A stretch of DNA of 21,923 bases from CAYQTO01 sp964420455 (GTDB lineage Bacteria; Sumerlaeota; Sumerlaeia; SLMS01). Made by a program: the position numbers and the translations under genes. Numbering within the stretch: the first letter of the stretch is position 1; the number at the start of each line of letters is the position of its first letter. The notes beneath the pieces were generated by a model. The model saw nothing but the letters and a program-made list of their open reading frames with translations, was not told where the DNA came from and searched no databases. Shown piece by piece: positions 7,838 through 14,802 of the stretch. Location: assembly GCA_964420455.1 (NCBI GenBank), contig CAYQTO010000045.1:1-21923 (forward strand). The letters are read 5' to 3'.

Positions 7838-9298
7838 ATGAGCAATCCCTTCTCGGCCACGCGTTGGATCCTCGCGGGCTCCTTTGGCTTCCGTCTCCTG
7901 TCGCTCGGGGGCCAGATGCTCATCCTTCGCGAGGTGGACAAGGATGTCTTCGGCATCTACCGCGCCATCGTCGTGATTCATGTGATGGCGCTGGCGCTGT
8001 TGCCGCTGTCGCTGGACACGCTGATCGTGCGCGAGAAGCACCGCCAGGCGCGCTATACAATTGCGACCGGCCAGGCGCTGTTCTTCGTGGGGCTGCTGCT
8101 GGCGATGGGGTCGCTGGCGTTGATGATGGTGCCGGGGGCGGGGGAGGGGAGCATGCTCGCGTCCTGGCTCAACACGGGGGCTGAATCCGCGGCCCTCCTT
8201 TTCATGCCGGCGATCTTCGCCGTCCAGGCGATCAAGCTTTCCATCCGGAGCGTGCTCGCCGCCCGGCTGGACTTTCGCACGATCTCCATCGGCGAGTTTG
8301 GAAACGGGCTGCTGACGTGGCTGGGCGGGGCCGCGCTGGTGCTCGTGTTTCCGCACGCGTGGGCGCTGATGGCGATGTACCTCGTTGGCGAGGCGTTCGA
8401 GTGCGCGTGGATGTTTCGGGGGCGCCCGTTCCGGCCATTGGGTCTGTTGCGGCCGCGCCGCCTGCACGTGCTCGCGAACCGCCTCGGGCGCCACCTGCGG
8501 TACTGCCTGTCGCGGACCGGCGACCTCGTGCTGAACAACGTGGCGTCGCTCCTGCCCACGGTGCTGATCACCGCATGGATCTCGCCGGAGGCAAACGCGG
8601 ACTTCAGCGTGGCGATGCAGCTGATTGTGCTGCCGACCATGTTGCTGTCGGGGGCGTTGTGGCGGGTGACGTTTCCCACCATGGCGGGGCTGACGGAGAC
8701 GGAACTGGTCGGCCGGTGCCTCCGGATTGTGGAGGGGGCGGCGGCCTTCATTGCGCCGGTGGTTCTCTGGTTCGCGGTATTCGCCCCCACGACGGTATAT
8801 ATACTGGCGGGTACGGACTATGTCGACACGACGACGCCGCTGATCCGCTGGATCTGTCTCTACATGGTGCTGTCGGCAGTGTACTCGCCGATCGGGAGCC
8901 TGGACATGATCCGGGACCGGCCGGAGGTGGGGCTCGTGTGGAACGCGGTGTTCCTTGGGGGGCGGGTTGCGATCATCTGGATGCTGGCGGGCGAGGGGCT
9001 GCTGGCGGTCGTGGCGGGCTTCTCGCTGTTCAGCTTTGGGATGTGGGCGATCCACGCGATGATCCTGGGATTGCTGCTGGGGGCGCCGCTGTCGCGGTTC
9101 TTTGCTCCGTTGCTCCGGGTGGTGCCGCTGCTGGCTGCGGGGCTGCTGATGATGGTGCTGCTGCATGTCTATACGCCGGGATACTGGATCGGCCCGGCGG
9201 CGAGCGTCGCGGTCGTGCTGTTTCATCTGGCGGTGGTGCGGATGGCGTATCCGGGGGCTTACGGGTTGCTGAAACGGCTGGCGGGCGCACGGGGATGA
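7838..9298 (+). CDS. Polysaccharide/oligosaccharide flippase-like membrane protein (MOP/Wzx superfamily)
   Basis: 486 residues, almost wholly made of hydrophobic helices (about 12 to 14), the size and texture of Wzx-type flippases that move lipid-linked glycans across the inner membrane. The N-terminal segment (WILAGSFGFRLLSLGGQMLILREVDKDVFGIYRAIV) matches the usual first two helices of this superfamily, with the R-x-x-D/G-x-Y/F-x-x spacing after helix 1. A basic loop at about 205-225 (RPRRLHVLANRLGRHLRYCLSR) separates the two halves, as in other members. The start is ATG 7838; no strong ribosome site is visible. No glycosyltransferase gene is nearby, so its substrate is unknown. The gene ends inside a strong terminator. 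Confidence 0.8.
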   Translation: MSNPFSATRWILAGSFGFRLLSLGGQMLILREVDKDVFGIYRAIVVIHVMALALLPLSLDTLIVREKHRQARYTIATGQALFFVGLLLAMGSLALMMVPGAGEGSMLASWLNTGAESAALLFMPAIFAVQAIKLSIRSVLAARLDFRTISIGEFGNGLLTWLGGAALVLVFPHAWALMAMYLVGEAFECAWMFRGRPFRPLGLLRPRRLHVLANRLGRHLRYCLSRTGDLVLNNVASLLPTVLITAWISPEANADFSVAMQLIVLPTMLLSGALWRVTFPTMAGLTETELVGRCLRIVEGAAAFIAPVVLWFAVFAPTTVYILAGTDYVDTTTPLIRWICLYMVLSAVYSPIGSLDMIRDRPEVGLVWNAVFLGGRVAIIWMLAGEGLLAVVAGFSLFSFGMWAIHAMILGLLLGAPLSRFFAPLLRVVPLLAAGLLMMVLLHVYTPGYWIGPAASVAVVLFHLAVVRMAYPGAYGLLKRLAGARG

Positions 9299-9331
9299 CC
9301 CGGGCGACCCCGGGTCATCCACGCCCCTTTT
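9293..9331 (+). terminator. Strong rho-independent terminator of the flippase gene
   Basis: The arms 9293-9304 and 9309-9320 pair perfectly over 12 bp around a CGAC loop, and TTTT follows at 9328-9331. The stem contains the flippase stop codon (9296-9298). It lies between convergent genes; the reverse orientation has no T-tract, so it serves the plus strand. Confidence 0.8.
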
Positions 9332-9339
9332 GTTGCCTT

Positions 9340-9355
9340 GCGGATAATTATCCGC
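9340..9355. repeat. 16-bp perfect palindrome at the end of the pseudopilin gene
   Basis: GCGGATAATTATCCGC is a perfect palindrome with an AT-rich centre in GC-rich DNA. It contains the TAA stop of the minus-strand pseudopilin gene (9348-9350). No T-tract follows on either strand, so it is not a textbook terminator; it could be a hairpin protecting the mRNA 3' end or a protein-binding site. Confidence 0.5.
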
Positions 9356-9983
9356 CTCGGAGGTCGCCGCCGGGACCTGTCCGAAGGACGTCGCCGGCGC
9401 TCGTGGTGCCGTTGGTCGGATCATAGACGAGGCCAATGGCGGTGTTCAGGCCGACGGTGCCGTCCGGCCCCTGCGAGGCGGTCAGCCAGAGCATGCCCTG
9501 TGGGTACCCGTGGATCACGACCAGTTCGGACTTGTACACAAGGCTCTCGAAGGAAGCGGGGTCCTCGAATTGGAGGAGGTCATAGGTGCGGTACCTCTTC
9601 TCGCCGAAGAGGCCGGTATAGTCGCTGACATTGACGCGGTCGCCGAAGGGATCGTCGGGGATAGAGGTGATATAGGCGACGGGGGTCGTGAGGAAGGCAT
9701 GGCGGGCTTCCATGAGGCTGGTCGGGGCGCCGGTGAAGACCTGGACGTTATTGGGCGGGTAGGCGTTGTGATCGAGGCGGTAGGTTTCGAGGGCGGTCGC
9801 GAGCGAGGCGATGTCGGCCTTTGCCCGGGAGACTTTGGCGCGGGTCTGCGCCTCGAGGAAGTTGGGGACGGCGATCGCCGCAAGGATGGCGATGATCGCG
9901 ACCACGATCAGGAGTTCGATGAGGGTGAAGGCGCCGGTGTGGCGGGCGCGCGTTGCGGGGGCATGGGGGAACGCGATATTCAT
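9348..9983 (-). CDS. Type II secretion/type IV pilus-like pseudopilin (prepilin N-terminal methylation domain)
   Basis: 211 residues. The N-terminus carries a short basic leader and the prepilin peptidase motif GAFTLIELLIVVAIIAILAA at 17-36; cleavage is expected just before F19, followed by the glutamate E23 (position 5 of the mature form) and a hydrophobic assembly helix. The next segment, RAKADIASLATALETYRLDHNAYPP (written here as ~52-77), matches GspG-like pseudopilins. The C-terminal globular part (~80-211) has no recognisable domain. The start at 9983 has a good GGAAGG ribosome site. It is 42 bp downstream of the membrane-anchored sigma gene on the same strand, so probably co-transcribed. 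No secretion ATPase, inner membrane platform or prepilin peptidase gene is in the window; it must use machinery encoded elsewhere. Confidence 0.85.
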   Translation of the reverse strand: MNIAFPHAPATRARHTGAFTLIELLIVVAIIAILAAIAVPNFLEAQTRAKVSRAKADIASLATALETYRLDHNAYPPNNVQVFTGAPTSLMEARHAFLTTPVAYITSIPDDPFGDRVNVSDYTGLFGEKRYRTYDLLQFEDPASFESLVYKSELVVIHGYPQGMLWLTASQGPDGTVGLNTAIGLVYDPTNGTTSAGDVLRTGPGGDLRGG

Positions 9984-10025
9984 GTCGGAAACCTTCCGGG
10001 GGGAGGTGTGGCGGGGAGATGGGGA

Positions 10026-11780
10026 TCAGAGCTGGGTGAAGGACGTGCGAGTGCGGAATCGCTGGCCCTGGGGCGTCTCGATGGGGCGCACGAGCGGTTG
10101 CCGCTGGCCGGGGATCGGTATGACCAGGTTGATGTTCTGGACCGTATTGGTCCCCTCGGAGATCATTTCCCCACGGAGTCGTCCGTCGAGGTCATAGACC
10201 CATTCGCCCTCGCCAACGGCGCGTTGGGATTCCAGGACGATGAGTGTGCGGGTACGTTCGTCGCCACCCACGGGCATGTTGCCGCCGACCTCGGTGTCGG
10301 TCTTGATGGAGAAGACAGCGGTCTTCCGGTCGGATCCTTCGTTCACGGATGTCAGCTCGTAGTTCACCCTTCCCTCCACGTAGCCACTGGAGCCGGGGAG
10401 CGAAATCCGGAAGGTTTCGTCGCCCTTTTCGCCGATGCTCATGCCCGGACGACTCACGAGCGGGCCCAGGTCGGTCCCCTGGAGGGCCATCAACACGTAC
10501 ATCGCGTCCATCGGGCTGATGGGTGCGCCGGTGGTCGTGCGGACATCGGTGATCTGGCCATCGGGGGTTCCTTTGACATAATAGGACGTTCCGCTGATGC
10601 CGGAGGGGCCGCTGCCCCACGATTCGTGGGCGCTGACCTCGCCAATGGTCAGCTCGAAGGTGGTGTTTTTCTGGGGATCGACGCTGGCCACACGGCAACT
10701 CCCGTCCATCCGGACAAACTCGGTCCAGGCGCCATCCGCGTCGACTTCCATGACGTGCTGAAACTCCCAGGCGTTACCGGGGGTCCTCAGGAGATCGCCG
10801 GGGTTCCAGGCGGTCTGCCTGTTGGTGGGGGCCATGGAGGCCTGGACGAGCGACGAGCTGGAGGCGGCTCCGGTCGGACGGTCACTGCGATTGTTCATGA
10901 CGACGGCTCCTCCGATGGCGATGACGGCGACGCTGGCCGTGGCGATGGATGCGGTCTTGAAGGTTCCCATGACGATGACTCCTTCGATCGTGGATTGGAG
11001 TGACTGCCAGAGAAGCGCGAGGAAGCCGACGGTGCTGGTTCCGGCGGAGGTGGAGGTGTGGTAGGAGATGGCGGCGGACAGGCCCTTGGAGGCGGCGGTG
11101 GCGAGGGCCTCGCGGGCGCCGGGGGTCATCGCGGCGACCGCACCGATGCAGGCAAGGGTGGCCTCGGGTCCCCGCTTGGGCGGTGTCACCGCCGGGATGC
11201 GGGTCCGGTGGTCCTCGCCCACCTGTGCCTTCAGTCGCACGCACGCCCGGTCGAGCATTCTCCCCACGGTGGCGGGATGGACCCCCATGTGCTGGGCGAC
11301 GACGTTCCTGGGCAGGCCGTCGACGTAGTGCAGCAGGGTTGCCTCGCGCTCTTTGGGGGGAAGGCCGTGGATGGCCGCGCGCAACTGCGCGTCGCGCTGG
11401 TTGTCCTCGGCTGTTTCCCGCGGGGTGGGTTGCGGGTCGCCGATGTTCTCCATTCCATCTTCCTCCGCAGAAACGAGAGGAACCAGGGCGGAGCGACGCT
11501 GCCGGTTGCGTGACCAGGTCGTCCCGAGATGCCGGGCCATGCGTCCCACCCAGAAGGGGAAGGACGCGGGCTTGCGGAGGTGGGCGATCTGGAGAAAGGC
11601 GCGGAGGAAAACCTCCTGGACGAGGTCCTCGGCCGCCTCCGGATCGTTCAGCCGCGAGTAAGCAATGGTGTGCACGAGGCCGTAATGCCTTGTAACAAGG
11701 CCTTCCCAGGCCCTCTGCGACCCCTGTTGCGCCTCGCGCACCAGGCTCTCGATCGATCCGCTCACAGCGTTTTCGCTCAT
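10026..11780 (-). CDS. ECF-type sigma factor fused to a transmembrane helix and a large C-terminal extracytoplasmic domain
   Basis: 584 residues, about three times a normal ECF sigma factor. Region 2 is at ~25-95: WEGLVTRHYGLVHTIAYSRL then NDPEAAEDLVQEVFLRAF (core-polymerase and -10 contacts). Region 4 is at ~130-185: LRAAIHGLPPKEREATLLHY then a helix-turn-helix GLPRNVVAQHMGVHPATVGRML for the -35 element. An Ala/Ser-rich linker (~205-255) follows, then one hydrophobic helix at ~274-295 (TASIATASVAVIAIGGAVVM), then about 290 residues rich in beta strands, likely outside the cytoplasm. This arrangement is known in general terms from planctomycete ECF groups. The C-terminal domain is not confidently recognised; parts (e.g. 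446-540) faintly recall lipoprotein-like DUF6263 proteins. ATG at 11780 is the first in frame. No separate anti-sigma gene is nearby. Confidence 0.85.
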   Translation of the reverse strand: MSENAVSGSIESLVREAQQGSQRAWEGLVTRHYGLVHTIAYSRLNDPEAAEDLVQEVFLRAFLQIAHLRKPASFPFWVGRMARHLGTTWSRNRQRRSALVPLVSAEEDGMENIGDPQPTPRETAEDNQRDAQLRAAIHGLPPKEREATLLHYVDGLPRNVVAQHMGVHPATVGRMLDRACVRLKAQVGEDHRTRIPAVTPPKRGPEATLACIGAVAAMTPGAREALATAASKGLSAAISYHTSTSAGTSTVGFLALLWQSLQSTIEGVIVMGTFKTASIATASVAVIAIGGAVVMNNRSDRPTGAASSSSLVQASMAPTNRQTAWNPGDLLRTPGNAWEFQHVMEVDADGAWTEFVRMDGSCRVASVDPQKNTTFELTIGEVSAHESWGSGPSGISGTSYYVKGTPDGQITDVRTTTGAPISPMDAMYVLMALQGTDLGPLVSRPGMSIGEKGDETFRISLPGSSGYVEGRVNYELTSVNEGSDRKTAVFSIKTDTEVGGNMPVGGDERTRTLIVLESQRAVGEGEWVYDLDGRLRGEMISEGTNTVQNINLVIPIPGQRQPLVRPIETPQGQRFRTRTSFTQL

Positions 11781-12007
11781 AAGCCCTGTCTTCCGTCCGT
11801 TTCTTGCGCTTGCTGGAGTCTCGGGCGGTCGAGCCGCCCTTCATCTTCTCCAGTCGCGTGAGGGCTCGGGAAATTGCGCGGCGACCTTCTTTTTTTTCCA
11901 CCTGACTGAAGGATACTTCATTCGGGATGAAAAATGCCAGCATTTATCGCCCCGTGGCGGTGGCGGGGAGGGATTCCTGGGGGGATTCGGCGGTGGGGGG
12001 TGGGGTC
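11781..12007 (-). promoter_or_regulatory. Leader region of the sigma gene with hairpin and palindrome
   Basis: No gene is supported in these 227 bp between ribF and the sigma gene. It holds an AT-rich palindrome AAATGC-CA-GCATTT (11932-11945), a run of eight T (A on the transcribed minus strand) near 11890-11898, and a hairpin GGGCGG-TCGAG-CCGCCC (11823-11839) some 45 bp before the sigma start. The palindrome followed by extra T on the minus strand could be a weak terminator for ribF; the rest probably holds the sigma promoter. I cannot place -35 and -10 boxes. Confidence 0.4.
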
Positions 12008-12973
12008 TTATTCGCTGGCAGCGCGATAGTCGGCGATGGCCTCGAGGGCGGCCTCGCGATCGCGGGCGAGCTGCGCCTTGAGCTCGTTCAGGCCGTCGAA
12101 CTTCCGCTCGTCGCGGAGCCGCGCGATGTACTCCACCCGGAGTTCCAGCCCCTCGAGGTCGTCGTCGAACCCGATGATGTGGACTTCCTTGCGATGTTCC
12201 TGGCCGCGGACGGTGGGGCGGGTGCCGATGTTCATCATGGCGGGCCAGGGCGCATGGCCGCCAAAGGTGACACGGACCGCATAGACACCATCGAGGGGCA
12301 CGAGGGAGTCGGGAGAAATCTCCAGGTTGGCGGTGGGAAAGCCGATGGTGCGGCCGATGCGGTCGCCACGGACGACGATGCCGGCGTTGCGGTGGGGCCG
12401 GGCGAGCAACTCCCGTGCGAGGGAGACCTCGCCCGCTTCGAGCAGTCGGCGGATGCGCGTGCTGCTCACCTTCTCGCCCGCGAAGACGACCGGTTCGCGG
12501 CAGATATACTGGTAGTCGAACTCGCCACTGAGGGTCTGGAGGAGGGCGGCGTTCCCGCGGCCGCCATGGCCGAAGTGGAAGCCCGGCCCGCTCAGGACGA
12601 CCCGCGCGCGAAAGCGCCCGGTGATCACGTCGCGGATGAAGGCCTCGGCGGACATGCGCGAGAAGTCCTCGTCGAATTCGAGGCCGACGACGAGATCGAC
12701 TCCCTGGGCGAGGAGGAGCTCGCGCTTGTGCTCCCAGGGGGTGAGGAGGCGTGGGAGGCGTTCCGGCGCGACGATGCCGCGGGGGTGGTTGCGAAAGGTG
12801 AGGGCGACGGCGAGGCCGCCGTGGGCGCGGGCCCGGGCCACGGTCTCCGCGAGGAGCGACTGATGCGCGCGGTGAACCCCGTCGAAGGTGCCGATCGTGA
12901 GGGCGACGGCACGGCCGTGGGGGAGTTCCACGTCCTCCAGGCGTTCGACGATGCGGGCTGGACCGGAGGTCAT
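12008..12973 (-). CDS. ribF: Bifunctional riboflavin kinase / FAD synthetase
   Basis: 321 residues, the usual length for bacterial RibF, which phosphorylates riboflavin to FMN and adenylates FMN to FAD. The N-terminal nucleotidyltransferase half shows ALTIGTFDGVHRAHQSLL (about 24-41) and VVLSGPGFHFGHGGRGN, and the SSTRIRRLLEAGEV motif. The C-terminal kinase half shows VVRGDRIGRTIGFPTANLEI, DGVYAVRVTF, MMNIGTRPTV and ELRVEYIARLRDERKFDGLNELKAQLARD. The HxGH-type motif reads VHRAHQ where VHLGHQ is usual. The start ATG at 12973 overlaps the stop of the upstream SAM hydrolase gene by 4 bp (ATGA), implying translational coupling. Longer upstream in-frame starts would run through the hydrolase gene and are rejected. 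Confidence 0.93.
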   Translation of the reverse strand: MTSGPARIVERLEDVELPHGRAVALTIGTFDGVHRAHQSLLAETVARARAHGGLAVALTFRNHPRGIVAPERLPRLLTPWEHKRELLLAQGVDLVVGLEFDEDFSRMSAEAFIRDVITGRFRARVVLSGPGFHFGHGGRGNAALLQTLSGEFDYQYICREPVVFAGEKVSSTRIRRLLEAGEVSLARELLARPHRNAGIVVRGDRIGRTIGFPTANLEISPDSLVPLDGVYAVRVTFGGHAPWPAMMNIGTRPTVRGQEHRKEVHIIGFDDDLEGLELRVEYIARLRDERKFDGLNELKAQLARDREAALEAIADYRAASE

Positions 12974-13761
12974 GACGACTCTCCGAGGCGAAAGGAAACC
13001 GTGTCGCCACGGGTGATGCCGAGGGTATCGCGAGCGTTTCCACCTCGGACGGCGATTTCGATGCGGCCGTTGGATCCTGTATAGACGAGGAAGGCACCAG
13101 GGGAGACGTCGCCATAGGTCCGGCGCAGCGGCCCGAGTTCCTGGCCGGCGACCTCGAAGGTGCCCCACCGATCCTCCAGGTCGTCGCCCCGCAGCGAGGT
13201 GATGGCGTTGCCAAAGCGGTCGAAGTGGAGGACGACGCCCTCGATCGCAGACGGGGTCTTGCTGGGGAGGGGGATGCTGCCGCGGACGGGGTCGTGGATG
13301 GGAACGCCGAGGCGGGGAAAGATGGCTTCGTCGAGGGCGAGGAGGGCGGCGGCCGGGGCGAAGACGTCGCGACCGTGGAAAGTGGCGGAGCGATCGGGAT
13401 CGATGGGCCGGGCGGCGCTGATCTCGCGGGCCTCCCAGCCCGGAGCTGTATAGATAGGCTCGAGGAGGCCGTTGTCCGGCGCGATAAAGTAACGCCCGGC
13501 GGCGTGAACGGCGAGCGGACGGCGCCCGGTCCCCACGCTCGGGTCCACCACCGCGCAAACGACGGCATCGCCGGGCAGCCAGGGGAGCGCGTCCTCTAGC
13601 ATCAGGGCGGCGACGAGAATGTCCTGGGGGGGGACGTCGTGCGAAAGGTCGACGAGCGGACCGTGGGCGCCGAGCCCGATGGCCACCGCCTTCATGATCC
13701 CCACAAAGGGATCACTGGTGCCAAAGTCCGTAAGGAAAAAGATCGGCCGAGTCACGCTCAT
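12970..13761 (-). CDS. SAM hydroxide adenosyltransferase (DUF62, chlorinase/fluorinase family)
   Basis: 263 residues, full family length. Members split S-adenosylmethionine with hydroxide (or, in rare cases, halide) to adenosine and methionine. N-terminal IFFLTDFGTSDPFVGIMKA (7-25), then DLSHDVPPQDI (38-48), VVDPSVGTGRRPLAV (71-85), FIAPDNGLLEPIY (92-104) and TFHGRDVFAPAAA (127-139). The triad usual for the hydrolase branch, Asp-Arg-His, is visible as D73, R80 and H129, which supports hydrolase activity over halogenase. It lies 32 bp after the deacetylase gene and overlaps ribF by 4 bp, so the three look like one operon. Confidence 0.92.
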   Translation of the reverse strand: MSVTRPIFFLTDFGTSDPFVGIMKAVAIGLGAHGPLVDLSHDVPPQDILVAALMLEDALPWLPGDAVVCAVVDPSVGTGRRPLAVHAAGRYFIAPDNGLLEPIYTAPGWEAREISAARPIDPDRSATFHGRDVFAPAAALLALDEAIFPRLGVPIHDPVRGSIPLPSKTPSAIEGVVLHFDRFGNAITSLRGDDLEDRWGTFEVAGQELGPLRRTYGDVSPGAFLVYTGSNGRIEIAVRGGNARDTLGITRGDTVSFRLGESS

Positions 13762-13793
13762 GGTAGGTCGCTAGCGGAGGGCACGGGAGAGGA

Positions 13794-14729
13794 TCAAGCA
13801 TTCAGGCTGAGGGTGCGGTCGGAAAGGAGCTCGAGGGCGACCTCGATGGTCTGGGCATGGAGCGAAACCGTGTCGTCGAGCCGGCGGGCGTAGCCGCCGG
13901 AAACGACGGTGACGAGGGGGATGCCGCCGGAAAGGCAGCGCAGGGCGACGCGGCGGTCGCGCTCGCGCAGGTCCGTGCGGCTCAGGCCGAGGTGGCCGAG
14001 CTGGTCGTCCTCAAAGCAATCGACCCCGGCCGCATGGACCACAAGGTCCGGGCGGAAGGCGCCGATGGCGGCGTCGAGCCCGCGATCGAGCTCCCGAAGA
14101 TAGACAGCGGCGCCCGGCTCCCGCGGCAGACCGATGTCGAGATCCCCCCGCTCCTTCTCCTTCGGATACAGGTCCTCCTCGTGGAGCGAGAACGTATAGA
14201 CACGGGGATCGTCGCGAAAGGTGAAGGCGGTCCCGTTGCCCTGGTGGACGTCGGTGTCGACGATGGCAATCCGTCCGACAAGCCCCTCGCGGAGCAGGAC
14301 CGCGACGGCGATGGCGATGTCGTTGATGTAGCAGAAGCCCTCCGCGTGATCCGGATAGGCGTGGTGGTAGCCGCCGCCGAGGTGGCAGGCGAGGCCGCGG
14401 CGGAGGGCCTCCCGGGCGCAAAGCAGGGTCCCGCCGGCGGTATGGCACATGGCCTCGACGATTTCAGCGGTGATCGGGAGTTCCGCGCGCCGCGTGCGCT
14501 CCGTGTGGCGATAGCCGCGCAGGTCCCGGAGATATTCCGGCTCCAGCACCGCGAGCAACTCCTCGTCGGTGGCCTTCGGCGCGTGGAGGACTTCCTCCTC
14601 GGAAACGAGGCCGGTGGCGACCAGTCGCTCCTTCACCAGCCGAAATTTCGCGGTCGGAAAGACGTGCCGGCCGATGTCCATCTCGTAATGGGGGCTCCAG
14701 ACGAAGGCGGGTCTTTCGGGATCTGCCAT
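13794..14729 (-). CDS. Histone deacetylase family / AcuC-like deacetylase
   Basis: 311 residues. Bacterial members are zinc-dependent deacetylases acting on acetyl-lysine proteins, acetylpolyamines or similar amides. Motifs in order: HVFPTAKFRLV (22-32), the active-site histidine pair H122-H123 in LGGGYHHAYPDHAEGFCYINDIAIA, zinc ligands D160 and H162 in IVDTDVHQGNGTAF, the third ligand D237 in HAAGVDCFEDDQLGHLGLS, and the transition-state tyrosine Y280 in VSGGYAR. All key residues are present. The start ATG 14729 has GGGAGA upstream; a start at 14771 would add 14 residues that do not fit the family. The substrate is unknown. First of three closely spaced genes (deacetylase, SAM hydrolase, ribF). 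Confidence 0.92.
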   Translation of the reverse strand: MADPERPAFVWSPHYEMDIGRHVFPTAKFRLVKERLVATGLVSEEEVLHAPKATDEELLAVLEPEYLRDLRGYRHTERTRRAELPITAEIVEAMCHTAGGTLLCAREALRRGLACHLGGGYHHAYPDHAEGFCYINDIAIAVAVLLREGLVGRIAIVDTDVHQGNGTAFTFRDDPRVYTFSLHEEDLYPKEKERGDLDIGLPREPGAAVYLRELDRGLDAAIGAFRPDLVVHAAGVDCFEDDQLGHLGLSRTDLRERDRRVALRCLSGGIPLVTVVSGGYARRLDDTVSLHAQTIEVALELLSDRTLSLNA

Positions 14730-14802
14730 GGGGATCTCCCGGCGTTGGGATGCGGGAAATCGTGCTAGCAAAGCCCGGCCCGGGTCGCGTCCGGCGCGGA
14801 TG

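Noticed and set aside
7811..9436. 541-residue minus-strand frame over the flippase gene
   Set aside because: Gln/Arg/His-rich low-complexity shadow; the plus strand encodes clear membrane helices.
9510..11003. 497-residue plus-strand frame across the pseudopilin and sigma genes
   Set aside because: Antisense shadow; it spans two well-supported minus-strand genes and has no motif.
12974..13558. N-terminal extension of ribF into the SAM hydrolase gene
   Set aside because: The frame is open, but the added residues are Arg/Pro-rich and unlike RibF, whose normal N-terminus begins at 12973.
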